From assembly GCF_002080455.1 (NCBI RefSeq), contig NZ_CP020555.1:2790001-2854000 (forward strand): 64,000 nt of DNA, given 5' to 3'. Shown here in pieces: positions 51,745 through 60,027 of the stretch (its first letter is position 1; every line of letters starts with the position of its first letter). A program made the position numbers and the translations under genes. The stretch is from Streptomyces sp. Sge12. GTDB lineage: Bacteria > Actinomycetota > Actinomycetes > Streptomycetales > Streptomycetaceae. The notes beneath the pieces are model-generated. The model made no database searches and was not told the origin of the DNA. It worked only from the letters and a program-made list of their open reading frames with translations.

Positions 51745-52947
51745 GTGGCAGCGGAGATCTTCAACCCTCGCAGTGACAGCGTCACGGACAACAACCCGGA
51801 CGCGGTGTTCGCGCTGCACCGGGGCGGCAAGATGGCCATCCAGGCCACAGTGCCGGTCACCAACAAGGATGACCTTTCCCTCGCGTACACGCCCGGCGTG
51901 GCGAAGGTGTGCAGCGCCATCGCCGAGCAGCCGGAGCTGGTGAACGAGTACACCTGGAAGTCCAACGTGGTCGCCGTCGTCACCGACGGTACGGCCGTGC
52001 TCGGACTCGGTGACATCGGTCCCGAGGCCTCCCTCCCCGTCATGGAGGGCAAGGCCATTCTCTTCAAGCAGTTCGGTGGTGTGGACGCGGTTCCGATCGC
52101 GCTCGCCACCAAGGACACGGACGAGATCATCGAGACGGTCATCCGTCTCGCTCCGTCCTTCGGCGGGGTGAACCTGGAGGACATCTCCGCCCCCCGCTGC
52201 TTCGAGATCGAGCGCCGCCTCCAGGAGGCGCTGGACATCCCGATCTTCCACGACGACCAGCACGGCACGGCCATCGTGACGCTGGCCGCGCTGCGCAACG
52301 CGGCGAAGCTGACGGGTCGCACCCTCGGCGACCTGCGCGCCGTGATCTCGGGCGCCGGCGCCGCCGGTATCGCCATCGCGAAGATCCTGGTGGACGCGGG
52401 CATCGGCGACGTCTGCGTCACCGACCGCAAGGGCGTCGTGTCCGCGGACCGCTCCGACCTGACGGACGTCAAGGCGGAGATCGCGGGCCTGACCAACCGG
52501 ACCGGCCAGACCGGCTCCCTGGAGACGGCCCTGAACGGGGCGGACGTCTTCATCGGCGTCTCCGGCGGCACGGTCCCGGAGGCGGCGGTGGCCTCGATGG
52601 CGAAGGACGCGTTCGTCTTCGCCATGGCCAACCCGAACCCGGAGGTCCACCCGGACGTCGCGCACAAGTACGCGGCGGTCGTGGCCACGGGCCGCTCGGA
52701 CTTCCCGAACCAGATCAACAACGTGCTGGCGTTCCCGGGCATCTTCGCGGGCGCCCTCAAGGTGCGCGCCACCCGGATCACCGAGGGCATGAAGATCGCC
52801 GCCGCCGACGCCATCGCCGGCGTCGTGGGTGACGAGCTCGCCGCCGACTACGTGATCCCGTCGCCGTTCGACGAGCGCGTCGCCGAGGCCGTCGCCACGG
52901 CCGTCGCCGCCGCGGCGAAGGCCGACGGCGTGGCCCGCCTGGTCTGA
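51745..52947 (+). CDS. NAD(P)-dependent malic enzyme
   Basis: 400 residues. It has the malic enzyme pattern VTDGTAVLGLGDIGP, with FHDDQHGTAI as metal site and the Rossmann motif VISGAGAAGIAIAKIL. It decarboxylates malate to pyruvate and is in the compact bacterial class, not fused to a phosphotransacetylase domain. The GTG at 51745 begins the conserved AAEIFNPRSDS; AAGGGG lies 10 bases upstream. A strong terminator hairpin follows. Confidence 0.93.
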   Translation: MAAEIFNPRSDSVTDNNPDAVFALHRGGKMAIQATVPVTNKDDLSLAYTPGVAKVCSAIAEQPELVNEYTWKSNVVAVVTDGTAVLGLGDIGPEASLPVMEGKAILFKQFGGVDAVPIALATKDTDEIIETVIRLAPSFGGVNLEDISAPRCFEIERRLQEALDIPIFHDDQHGTAIVTLAALRNAAKLTGRTLGDLRAVISGAGAAGIAIAKILVDAGIGDVCVTDRKGVVSADRSDLTDVKAEIAGLTNRTGQTGSLETALNGADVFIGVSGGTVPEAAVASMAKDAFVFAMANPNPEVHPDVAHKYAAVVATGRSDFPNQINNVLAFPGIFAGALKVRATRITEGMKIAAADAIAGVVGDELAADYVIPSPFDERVAEAVATAVAAAAKADGVARLV

Positions 52948-52968
52948 CACCGGACCCGAGCAGTACCC

Positions 52969-53006
52969 GCAGAGGCCCGACCGGAGCGATCCGGCCGGGC
53001 CTCTGC
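52969..53006. terminator. Terminator after malic enzyme
   Basis: A 17-bp stem (52969-52985 with 52990-53006, one mismatch) with a GCGA loop lies 20 bases after the stop. Confidence 0.85.
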
Positions 53007-53088
53007 CGTATCCGGCACCGGGGGCCGACCCGGCCGTGTGACGGGAACGGGGGTGGATGCCGGGGCTACCGAGCGGTAGCGTCGCCGC

Positions 53089-54051
53089 ATGTTCGCTGCC
53101 TACGCCGCCCGAATCGACCGTGACCAGCCGCTGAACGGCCTTGAGCTGGGCGACCGCCCGGCTCCCGAGGCCCGACCCGGCTGGGTGACCGTGAACGTCA
53201 AGGCCGCCTCCCTCAACCACCACGACCTCTGGTCGCTGCGCGGGGTCGGCCTCGGCGAGGAAAGACTCCCGATGATCCTCGGCTGCGACGCCGCCGGGAT
53301 CGACCAGGACGGCAACGAGGTCGTCCTGCACTCCGTGATCGGCCAGAGCGGCCACGGGGTCGGCCCGGACGAGCCCCGCTCGATCCTCACCGAGCGCTAC
53401 CAGGGGACCTTCGCCGAGCAGGTGACCGTCCCCGCCTGGAACGTGCTGCGCAAGCCCGCCGAGCTGAGCTTCGAGGAGGCCGCCTGCCTCCCGACGGCCT
53501 GGCTGACGGCGTACCGGATGCTGTTCACCAATGCCGGGGTCCGCCCCGGGGACTCCGTACTCGTCCAGGGCGCCGGCGGCGGTGTCGCGACCGCCGCGAT
53601 CGCCCTCGGCAAGGCGGCCGGCCTGCGGGTCTTCGCGACGAGCCGGGACGAGGCCAAGCGCAAGCGGGCCGTGGAGCTGGGTGCGGTAGAGGCGTACGAG
53701 CCGGGCGCGCGGCTGCCGCAGCGGGTGGACGCGGTGATCGAGACGGTGGGCGCCGCCACCTGGTCCCACTCGGTGAAGTCCCTGCGCCCCGGCGGCACCC
53801 TGGTGATCTCCGGCGCCACGAGCGGCGACCGCCCGGCGCACGCCGAGCTGACCCGGATCTTCTTCCTGGAGCTGAAGGTGGTGGGCTCCACCATGGGCTC
53901 GAAGGACGAGCTGGAGGACCTCCTCGCCTTCTGCGCGACCACCGGGCTGCGGCCGGTCATCGACGAGGTGCTGCCGCTGGACCGGGCACGGGAGGGGTTC
54001 GAGAAGCTCGCGTCGGGCGACCTCTTCGGGAAGATCGTCCTCACCCCCTGA
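53089..54051 (+). CDS. Zinc-binding-type MDR oxidoreductase (quinone reductase-like)
   Basis: 320 residues of the medium-chain dehydrogenase/reductase family. The GroES-like N-terminal domain is followed by a Rossmann fold with VLVQGAGGGVATAAI. The catalytic-zinc Cys ligand is seen in ILGCDAAG, but the structural-zinc Cys cluster is missing, so it is closer to quinone oxidoreductases. It probably uses NADPH; the substrate is unknown. The gene is just upstream of the palindrome cluster of the HTH/Clp-N operon. Confidence 0.85.
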   Translation: MFAAYAARIDRDQPLNGLELGDRPAPEARPGWVTVNVKAASLNHHDLWSLRGVGLGEERLPMILGCDAAGIDQDGNEVVLHSVIGQSGHGVGPDEPRSILTERYQGTFAEQVTVPAWNVLRKPAELSFEEAACLPTAWLTAYRMLFTNAGVRPGDSVLVQGAGGGVATAAIALGKAAGLRVFATSRDEAKRKRAVELGAVEAYEPGARLPQRVDAVIETVGAATWSHSVKSLRPGGTLVISGATSGDRPAHAELTRIFFLELKVVGSTMGSKDELEDLLAFCATTGLRPVIDEVLPLDRAREGFEKLASGDLFGKIVLTP

Positions 54052-54086
54052 CGTCAACCGGGGTTGACGAACCTCCCGCGTCAACC
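54052..54086. promoter_or_regulatory. Palindrome cluster GTCAACC/GGTTGAC at the HTH promoter
   Basis: CGTCAACC (54052-54059) and GGTTGACG (54062-54069) form a perfect palindrome with a 2-base centre. A third copy CGTCAACC occupies 54079-54086. The first overlaps the -35 element and the third fills the spacer of the predicted promoter, a layout expected of a repressor site, most simply autoregulation by the HTH protein. Confidence 0.6.
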
Positions 54087-54092
54087 TACATT
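54064..54092 (+). promoter_or_regulatory. Vegetative promoter TTGACG-N17-TACATT
   Basis: -35 TTGACG at 54064-54069 and -10 TACATT at 54087-54092 are separated by exactly 17 bases. The expected start is 7-8 bases downstream, at the A of the ATG at 54100, so the transcript would be leaderless. No ribosome binding site precedes that ATG. Confidence 0.65.
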
Positions 54093-54099
54093 GACATGC

Positions 54100-54309
54100 A
54101 TGACCGAAGCCACTGATCTCGCCGAGCGGGCCGGTGACCGTGACCCGCGCGTGGGCCTGCGTGCCGTGTCCGCCCTCCGCAGGCTGCTGGAGCAGCTGGA
54201 GGCCGTACAGGTACGCAGCGCCCGCGCGCAGGGGTGGTCCTGGCAGGAGATCGCGGCCGAGCTCGGCGTCAGCCGGCAGGCCGTGCACAAGAAGTACGGG
54301 AGGCTCTGA
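54100..54309 (+). CDS. Small HTH DNA-binding protein
   Basis: 69 residues. A helical N-terminal part (LRAVSALRRLLEQLEAVQV) may dimerise. A C-terminal helix-turn-helix (WSWQEIAAELGVSRQAVHKKY) binds DNA. The ATG at 54100 coincides with the predicted transcription start; another ATG at 54096 is out of frame. The stop shares its last base with the start of the next gene (TGATG), so the two are one operon. It is the probable regulator of its own palindromic promoter. Confidence 0.85.
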   Translation: MTEATDLAERAGDRDPRVGLRAVSALRRLLEQLEAVQVRSARAQGWSWQEIAAELGVSRQAVHKKYGRL

Positions 54310-54881
54310 TGTTCGAACGCTTCACCCGCGACGCCCGCTCGACCGTGACCGGGGCGGTGACCGAGGCCCGCCGCAGCGGCGCCGCCACCGTCACCGAGGA
54401 ACACCTGCTGCTGTCCCTACTGACCCTGGGCGCCCTGGACCCCCTCGGGGTGGACCGCGCGGCGGTGGCCGCCGATCTCACGGCGGCCCGCCGCCGGGGC
54501 GGCATGTCGAGGGCGGACGAGGAGGCGCTGGCCGGCCTCGGCATCGACGTCACCCAGATCGTCTCCCGCATCGAGGAGACCCACGGCGAAGGCGCCCTCG
54601 CGGCCCCGGCGCCCCGCAGGCGGACCCTGGGCTCCTCGCTCCGCTCGGTCCTCGGGCGCGAGGAGGCGGACGGCCGCACCGGCAACCGGCACGTCCCCTT
54701 CACCGAGGGGGCGAAGAAGGTGCTGGAGCAGTCCCTGCGCATCGCCCTGGGCCGCAAGGACCACCACATCGGCACCCTGCACCTGCTGCTGGCGCTGCTC
54801 TCCCGCCCCGGCACGGTCTCCGAGGTCCTGACGGACCACGGCATCACCTACCGCACGGCCGAAACCACCCTGGCCGCCTGA
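54309..54881 (+). CDS. Clp N-terminal (Clp-N) domain protein
   Basis: 190 residues with two Clp-N repeats of the ClpC/ClpA type (FERFTRDARSTVTGAVTEARR and VPFTEGAKKVLEQSLRIALGR), joined by a flexible segment. There is no AAA ATPase domain, so it is not an unfoldase; it resembles stand-alone Clp-N proteins that bind adaptors or substrates. It is translationally coupled to the HTH gene. Repeated palindromic elements follow it. Confidence 0.85.
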   Translation: MFERFTRDARSTVTGAVTEARRSGAATVTEEHLLLSLLTLGALDPLGVDRAAVAADLTAARRRGGMSRADEEALAGLGIDVTQIVSRIEETHGEGALAAPAPRRRTLGSSLRSVLGREEADGRTGNRHVPFTEGAKKVLEQSLRIALGRKDHHIGTLHLLLALLSRPGTVSEVLTDHGITYRTAETTLAA

Positions 54882-54890
54882 CCCCACCCC

Positions 54891-55044
54891 TCCAGCCCCG
54901 CCGGCGTTTGAGGGGCGGGGTTCCGTAGGCGGAGCCCCGCCCCTCCAGCCCCGCCGGCGTTTGAGGCGCGGGGTCCGGGGCGGAGCCCCGGCTGCCCTTC
55001 AGCCTCGCCGGCGTTTGAGGCGCGGGGTCCGGGGCGGAGCCCCG
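54891..55044. repeat. Three copies of a REP-like intergenic repeat
   Basis: Three units of about 48 bases start near 54891, 54943 and 54998. Each has CCGCCGGCGTTTGAGG followed by a GC-rich inverted half (GCGGGGTCCGGGGCGGAGCC in two). They are spread between a gene end and the convergent PadR gene. The motif GCCGGCGTTTGAGG is common between Streptomyces genes. Hairpin-forming copies may act as terminators. It is not a CRISPR, since there are no unique spacers. Confidence 0.85.
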
Positions 55045-55064
55045 GCAGCGGTGCCGCGGGGAGG

Positions 55065-56030
55065 CTACGGCCGGGCCCCGAACGTGGTTCCCAGCCGGGC
55101 GGAGGCCGCTTCGAGGTGCCGACGGGCCTCGGCCACCTGGGCCTCGGTCACCCCGCGGTCCCGCGCCGCGTCGCGCACCTCGTCGCGGAAGCGGTCGAGC
55201 AGCCGGTCCAGGTCACGGGCCGGGTCACCGGTGGCCGTCAGATCCGCGGCCCACTCGGAAGCCCGGTCCGCGTCCCCCGCCGCATCCGCCCAGGCGTCCG
55301 CCGCACCCGCCCCCTTCGCCGCCGCACCGGCACCGGCACCCGCACCGGCACCCGCCGAGCCCGCCGAGCCCGCCGCAGGCGTACCGCCGAGCCAGGCCCC
55401 CGCCAGGCTGCCCAGGACTCCGCCGGACCTCGCGAACTGCTCCTGAAGCTGGACCGCTATCCGCTGGACCTCCTCGCGGGCCCGCTCCTGGGCCTCCTTG
55501 GCCTGGCGGCGGGCCTGCTGCGCCTCCTCGCGGGCGCGGCGGCTCTCGTCCTTGGCCCGGCGCGCCTGTTCCTTCCATTCCTGCCGCGCTTTGCGCAGCT
55601 CCTCCTTGGCGGTCTGCCAGGACTCCTCCTCGGTGGTCCGGGTCGCCGACGCGGAGGCCGCCGCCTGCATCTCGCGCCGCAGGTCACCGGCCGCGCCCCG
55701 GACCTCGCTGCGGATCTCGGCGGCCAGTTCGGTGACCGAGTCGCGGATCTCCAGTTCGAGGTCGGCGAGTTCGCCGCCGCGGTCGGCCAACTCGGCGCGG
55801 CCCGCCTCGGTGATGGAGTACACCTTGCGCCCGCCCTCGGTGGCGTGCGTGACCAGGCCCTCGGCCTCCAGCTTCGCCAGCCGCGGGTACACGGTGCCGG
55901 CGGAGGGCGCGTACAGGCCCTGGAAGCGCTCCTCCAGCAGGCGGATCACCTCGTACCCGTGGCGCGGGGCCTCGTCCAGCAGCTTGAGGAGGTACAGGCG
56001 CAGGCGGCCGTGGGCGAAGACGGGCGGCAT
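55065..56030 (-). CDS. PadR regulator with long coiled-coil tail
   Basis: 321 residues. The N-terminal winged helix (RLYLLKLLDEAPRHGYEVIRLLEERF, GTVYPRLAKLEAEGLV) is typical of PadR. The rest is unusually long: a coiled-coil, charged helix (about 85-195) and an Ala/Gly-rich linker. A C-terminal helical segment follows (about 255-321). PadR proteins bind palindromic operators as dimers. It lies one base after the DUF4097 gene, and its AT-rich palindromic operator is probably the site at 57041-57073. Confidence 0.88.
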   Translation of the reverse strand: MPPVFAHGRLRLYLLKLLDEAPRHGYEVIRLLEERFQGLYAPSAGTVYPRLAKLEAEGLVTHATEGGRKVYSITEAGRAELADRGGELADLELEIRDSVTELAAEIRSEVRGAAGDLRREMQAAASASATRTTEEESWQTAKEELRKARQEWKEQARRAKDESRRAREEAQQARRQAKEAQERAREEVQRIAVQLQEQFARSGGVLGSLAGAWLGGTPAAGSAGSAGAGAGAGAGAAAKGAGAADAWADAAGDADRASEWAADLTATGDPARDLDRLLDRFRDEVRDAARDRGVTEAQVAEARRHLEAASARLGTTFGARP

Positions 56031-56031
56031 G

Positions 56032-56991
56032 TCAGAGCACCTTCTTGTCGAGCGTGAGCGGGGCGGCGGCGGGGGTGTCGGCCTCGGACTGCGGGCGGCG
56101 CAGCAGCGCGATCGAGCCGGAGACCGTGGTGGCCCGCAGGGTGCCCGCGCCGGAGCCGAGGGTTCCGGTGATCCGCTTGGCGCCCAACTGGCCGGAGACC
56201 CGCAGGTCCTCGAAGGCGTTGGAGACGCGGCCCGTGGCGGTGTTGGCCTCCACGCGGGCGTCGGCGGGGTGCGGGAGGCGGATCGCGACCTGGCCGGAGA
56301 CGGAGTTCAGCGCGATGTCCACGGGCGCGGAGCCCTCCGGGCCGGGGTCCAGGTCGATGAGCATGTCACCGCTGACGGAGTCGGCGCGCACCTTCACGCC
56401 CGCGCCGTCGACCACGGTCAGGCTTCCGGACACCGAGTGGAAGCCGAACTCGCCGGTGACGGACTGGGCCTCGACGCTGCCGGACACGGTGTGCGCCTTC
56501 ACCCGGCCGGACAGGCCGACCAGCGTGGCGTCGCCGGAGACCCCGTTGACGTCGGTGCCTCCGGAGATCCCGGAGACGAAGGAGGCGGCGTCGACGGCGG
56601 CCACGCGGACGTGGGTGCCGGCGGGGACGGAGAGGGTGATCGCGGCGCTGCGCTCCCAGGCCTTGCGGCCGGAGAACGAACCGGACCATGCCTTCCAGGG
56701 CTTGGACTCGAACCATTCCTTGAGCCCGTGGGAGCCGTTCCAGGGCGCGTCCTCGTAGGAGACGGTCAGCGTGCCGCCGTCCTGCACCACGTACAGGGGC
56801 GGTCCTTCGACCTCGGTCACCTCCAGGCGGGCCGGGCCCTCCTCGGCGGCGACCACATTGACGGTGCCGCTCACGACACGGACGCGGAGCTCGGTCACCG
56901 GCTCCTCGAAGGTGAGCTTCCGCGGTTCGGCGAAGTGCCACGTCGACGGCGCCGGTGACGGCTGGGGCGACTCGGGCGACTGCTCTGCCAT
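56032..56991 (-). CDS. DUF4097 beta-repeat protein
   Basis: 319 residues made of repeated strands (VSGTVNVV, VSGDATLVGLSG, VSGSVEAQSVTG, VSGDMLIDLD, VSGQVAIRLPH). It has no lipobox and no evident signal peptide, unlike the DUF4097 lipoprotein at 15048-15812. It is encoded directly before a PadR gene, a frequent pairing in actinobacteria. Function is unknown. The ATG at 56991 has GAGGAGGAG upstream; a longer frame to 57078 is in the operator region. Confidence 0.85.
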   Translation of the reverse strand: MAEQSPESPQPSPAPSTWHFAEPRKLTFEEPVTELRVRVVSGTVNVVAAEEGPARLEVTEVEGPPLYVVQDGGTLTVSYEDAPWNGSHGLKEWFESKPWKAWSGSFSGRKAWERSAAITLSVPAGTHVRVAAVDAASFVSGISGGTDVNGVSGDATLVGLSGRVKAHTVSGSVEAQSVTGEFGFHSVSGSLTVVDGAGVKVRADSVSGDMLIDLDPGPEGSAPVDIALNSVSGQVAIRLPHPADARVEANTATGRVSNAFEDLRVSGQLGAKRITGTLGSGAGTLRATTVSGSIALLRRPQSEADTPAAAPLTLDKKVL

Positions 56992-57040
56992 GGTGCTGCT
57001 CCTCCTCGTGCGTACACGGACCTGGCTCGACGCACGCAAC

Positions 57041-57073
57041 ATATCGCGTCTTCTGTTAACACGATATATCGCG
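57041..57073. promoter_or_regulatory. Candidate PadR operator, AT-rich palindrome
   Basis: ATATCGCG at 57041-57048 is repeated at 57066-57073, and CGATATATCG (57062-57071) is a perfect palindrome. The element sits 50-80 bases upstream of the DUF4097 gene, which heads the PadR operon, in an unusually AT-rich patch. Autoregulation by the PadR protein is the natural reading. Confidence 0.5.
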
Positions 57074-57139
57074 GTCAAGGGAAGTCAAGCACTCTCCCGA
57101 AACCCCGCCGTTTGGGGTGTTTTGCTCTATTGTGTGGGC

Positions 57140-57955
57140 ATGTCAATCTCCCGGACCGTGACCGGCGGACTGCTGCTCTGCCGCGCCGAACCCCTGGCCG
57201 TCCGCCGCCCGGCCCACTTGTTGCGCGTCCGCCTGCTGCTCGCCCCGGCGGGCGAATGGAGCGTGCTCGTCCCCGAGGACAAGCCCTGGCGGGACGGCCG
57301 GGAGAGCGTGGCGGAGGTCCTCTCCGGCTGGGGATCGGCCCTCGCCCTCGGCGCCGACTGGCCGGTGCTGAGCCTGTGGTGGGAGGACGGCCGGACCGGC
57401 TTCGCCCTGTCGAGCGGGTTCCGGCGCACCGCCGCCCACGCGTGGGACGCCGCCGGGCGCCCGGACGGCGAGCCCGGCGCGATGCGGGCCCTGTCGGCGC
57501 GACTCGGCCTCGACCCGGTCCTGGACCTGGCGGACCTCGAACGCCTCACCCGCGCCGACGCGGACCCGGCCGTCGACGGGGAGGGCCGGCTGCTGGCCCT
57601 GGTCGCACTGCTGACCCGCGCCGGACTGGCCCTGCCGGCCGGACTGGCGCCGGGCGAACCGGCCGACCGGCTCCGGGGTGCGGCCCGGGTGGCCCCCGGC
57701 GTCGAGACGGTGGAGTGGTCGGGCTGGCGCGACGCGGTGCGGGCCGAGCTCGACGCGGTGGAGGGGAGCCCGGCGGGCCCGTGGATCCACGGGCCGAGGG
57801 CCCGGCTGCTGGGCGCGGCCCAGGTCGCGGCCGGCGCACCGCTGCTGGCCTGGGCCGCGCACCGCCGCAGTCCGGGCTGGGCCACGGCGGGCGCGGTCCT
57901 GCTGGCGCAGGGGGCGGCGGTCCTCGCCTACGACCGGGCACGCGCGCGGCGCTGA
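57140..57955 (+). CDS. Conserved hypothetical protein
   Basis: 271 residues with no motif I recognise. The N-terminal region is soluble and mixed alpha/beta (LVPEDKPWRDGRESVAEVL, LGADWPVLSLWWEDGRTGFAL). A mildly hydrophobic helix near the C-terminus (TAGAVLLAQGAAVLAY) may be a single membrane segment. Its ATG at 57140 has no obvious ribosome binding site, so a leaderless start is possible. It is divergent from the PadR operon and converges on the LysR gene. Confidence 0.7.
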   Translation: MSISRTVTGGLLLCRAEPLAVRRPAHLLRVRLLLAPAGEWSVLVPEDKPWRDGRESVAEVLSGWGSALALGADWPVLSLWWEDGRTGFALSSGFRRTAAHAWDAAGRPDGEPGAMRALSARLGLDPVLDLADLERLTRADADPAVDGEGRLLALVALLTRAGLALPAGLAPGEPADRLRGAARVAPGVETVEWSGWRDAVRAELDAVEGSPAGPWIHGPRARLLGAAQVAAGAPLLAWAAHRRSPGWATAGAVLLAQGAAVLAYDRARARR

Positions 57956-57971
57956 CCGGCGGAATCCGCCG

Positions 57972-58907
57972 CTACGCCACCTCCAGGAGCGGGCTCGCGT
58001 GGTGGTGGAGCCAGGCGCGGTACGGGGGCGTGCGCAGCGCGGCCTCGCGGTAGGCCGCGCGCAGGTCCTCGTAGACCTCGGCGTGCGCGCCGGGCCGGGT
58101 CGCCAGGAGCAGGCGTACGGCGAGGGGGTCCCCGCACAGCGGCCGGATCGCCATGTCCTCGCGCGGCCCGGAGGTCGGCTGGCAGGGCGCGACCGCCTCG
58201 CCGGAGATGATCAGCGAGGTCGCCGTGTGGTAGTCGGCGTGCAGGACGGGCGGGTCGAGCCCGGCCCCGGCGAAGACCCGGCGCAGCCCGTCCCACTCGC
58301 CGTCGACCGAGGGATCCACCATCCAGCGGTCGGCGGCGAGGTCCCGTAAGGAGACCACCGCCTGGCCGGCGGCCGGATGGTCCCGGGACATCGACACGAA
58401 CTGCGGTTCCCGCTCCATCAGTACGCGCAGCTCCAGCTCGGGCGGCACCCGCAGCGGACTGCCCTCCACCTCGTGCACGAACGCCACGTCCAGCTGCCCC
58501 GCGGCGACCATCCTGAGCAGCGCGTTGGCGGAGACGTCCACCACCAGCGAGGTCTCGGTGTCCGGCAGCCTGCGGTGGATCCGCCGCAGCCAGCCCGGCA
58601 GCGCGCTGCTGGCGGTGGAGCCGATGCGCAGCCTCGATGCGTGGGCCAGTTCGCGGGCCTCCGCGACCAGCGCGGCCATCTCGGCGAGCAGCGGGCGGGC
58701 CCGGCCCAGCACGGTCCGGCCGAAGGGGGTGGGCCGGCAGCCGGTGCGCTCGCGCAGGAACAGCTCGCCGTCGAGGGCCCGTTCGATACGGCGGAGCTGG
58801 GTCGTCAGGGAGGGCTGGCTCACGCCGAGTTGCCGGGCGGCCTTGTGCAGGCTTCCGGCGTCGGCGATGGCGCACAGGGCGCGCAGGTGCCTGACCTCAA
58901 GCTCCAT
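57972..58907 (-). CDS. snpR: LysR-family activator SnpR
   Basis: 311 residues. The N-terminal winged helix (LRALCAIADAGSLHKAARQLGVSQPSLTTQLRRIE) is typical of LysR proteins. The C-terminal part is a two-lobed ligand-binding domain. It is transcribed away from the snapalysin gene, the arrangement of snpR/snpA in S. lividans, where SnpR activates the protease gene. The start ATG at 58907 is given by the conserved MELEVRHLRALC. Three CCGATAG boxes lie in the 210-base divergent region. Confidence 0.9.
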   Translation of the reverse strand: MELEVRHLRALCAIADAGSLHKAARQLGVSQPSLTTQLRRIERALDGELFLRERTGCRPTPFGRTVLGRARPLLAEMAALVAEARELAHASRLRIGSTASSALPGWLRRIHRRLPDTETSLVVDVSANALLRMVAAGQLDVAFVHEVEGSPLRVPPELELRVLMEREPQFVSMSRDHPAAGQAVVSLRDLAADRWMVDPSVDGEWDGLRRVFAGAGLDPPVLHADYHTATSLIISGEAVAPCQPTSGPREDMAIRPLCGDPLAVRLLLATRPGAHAEVYEDLRAAYREAALRTPPYRAWLHHHASPLLEVA

Positions 58908-58946
58908 GCCCTGAGGGTAGGCCGGTCCCTATGGACCGCACCAGCC

Positions 58947-59024
58947 ACCGATAGCCCCCCGAATCCCGCCATTCTCACGCTAGTTGGTCTTCCGAAATCT
59001 TCCCGATAGGCCCGCGCTATCGGG
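58947..59024. promoter_or_regulatory. SnpR-type operator: three CCGATAG boxes
   Basis: ACCGATAG is at 58947-58954, and an inverted repeat CCCGATAG/CTATCGGG occupies 59002-59009 and 59017-59024 with a 7-base centre. The palindrome lies about 95 bases upstream of snpA and the single box near the snpR start, consistent with activation of one gene and self-control of the other. Confidence 0.6.
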
Positions 59025-59117
59025 GACTGACATCATCCGCCGGGCACTTGTGCTCCCGCAGACTCCGGTACCGAAAGACCACCCCCCACCGCACCGGACG
59101 AGTAGGAGCTCCCCCAC

Positions 59118-59786
59118 ATGCGCCACTCCCGTAAGGCCATGCTGGCCACGACCGTCGGCCTCGGCCTCGCAGCCGCCCTTGGTGTCGCCCCCACCGCCAC
59201 CGCCGCGCCCGCCCCCGTCGGCAGCGCCGTGAGCTACGCCGCGTACGACCGCTCGCCGGAGAACGAGGCCGCCAACCGCGCCTTCTTCGAGGCCGTGCAG
59301 CGTTCGGTCGCCGAGCAGCGCGCCGCCAACCCCGGCGTCCTGGCCGTGACCGTCACGTACAACACCCGCAGCGCCCCGAGCTTCCGCACCCAGATAGCCC
59401 GCTCCACGCAGATCTGGAACAGCTCGGTGTCCAACGTGAAGCTGCAGGAGGTGTCCTCGGGCGGGAACTTCTCCTACCGCGAGGGCAATGACTCACGCGG
59501 CTCGTACGCGAGCACGGACGGGCACGGCCGGGGCTACATCTTCCTCGACTACCGGCAGAACCAGCAGTACAACTCCACCCGGGTGACCGCGCACGAGACC
59601 GGCCACGTGCTGGGCCTGCCGGACCACTACTCGGGCCCGTGCAGCGAGCTGATGTCGGGCGGCGGCCCGGGCACCTCGTGCCAGAACGCCAACCCGAACT
59701 CCGCCGAGCGGGCGCGGGTCAACCAGCTCTGGGCCAACGGCTTCGCCTCGGGCCTGGGCGCGAAGGATCTCGGCGCCAAGGGCTGA
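59118..59786 (+). CDS. snpA: Snapalysin, secreted small neutral protease
   Basis: A 222-residue secreted metalloprotease. The signal peptide covers about 1-29. A propeptide of about 40 residues precedes the mature enzyme. The active site H159-E-T-G-H163 continues to D169 (HExxHxxGxxD), the zinc motif typical of snapalysin. Two Cys (PCSEL, TSCQN) can form its disulfide. It cleaves next to aromatic residues outside the cell. The start is ATG at 59118, after AGGAG. It is divergent from snpR. Confidence 0.95.
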   Translation: MRHSRKAMLATTVGLGLAAALGVAPTATAAPAPVGSAVSYAAYDRSPENEAANRAFFEAVQRSVAEQRAANPGVLAVTVTYNTRSAPSFRTQIARSTQIWNSSVSNVKLQEVSSGGNFSYREGNDSRGSYASTDGHGRGYIFLDYRQNQQYNSTRVTAHETGHVLGLPDHYSGPCSELMSGGGPGTSCQNANPNSAERARVNQLWANGFASGLGAKDLGAKG

Positions 59787-59787
59787 G

Positions 59788-59991
59788 TCACCGCTCCTCG
59801 GGGTCCGCGTAGTCACGGCAGTCGGGGTTCCGGCAGGGACCCCGGCCCCACACCGGAATGAAGATCCCGAGGGACTTGCGCCGCCTGACCACTGTGTCGA
59901 CGCGGCGACCGCACGCCGGGCACGCCTGCTGCTCGTGCCCGGCCTGCGGGGCCACCGTCTCGTGCGCGTGGTGCTGCTGTTCACCGGCCAT
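59788..59991 (-). CDS. Small zinc-ribbon-like protein
   Basis: 67 residues with C-x2-C (CPAC) and C-x4-C (CRNPDC) spaced as a zinc ribbon, with a basic segment between them. The N-terminus is rich in Gln, His and Glu. It ends one base after the snpA stop on the opposite strand, so the two genes almost touch. Function is unknown. Confidence 0.7.
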   Translation of the reverse strand: MAGEQQHHAHETVAPQAGHEQQACPACGRRVDTVVRRRKSLGIFIPVWGRGPCRNPDCRDYADPEER

Positions 59992-60027
59992 ACCTCCACG
60001 GTAGGCCGGTTCCGTGCGTTCGGCGGG

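Noticed and set aside
54891..55044. CRISPR-like array
   Set aside because: Only three copies, no spacers of constant length, and the unit is a dispersed Streptomyces intergenic repeat.
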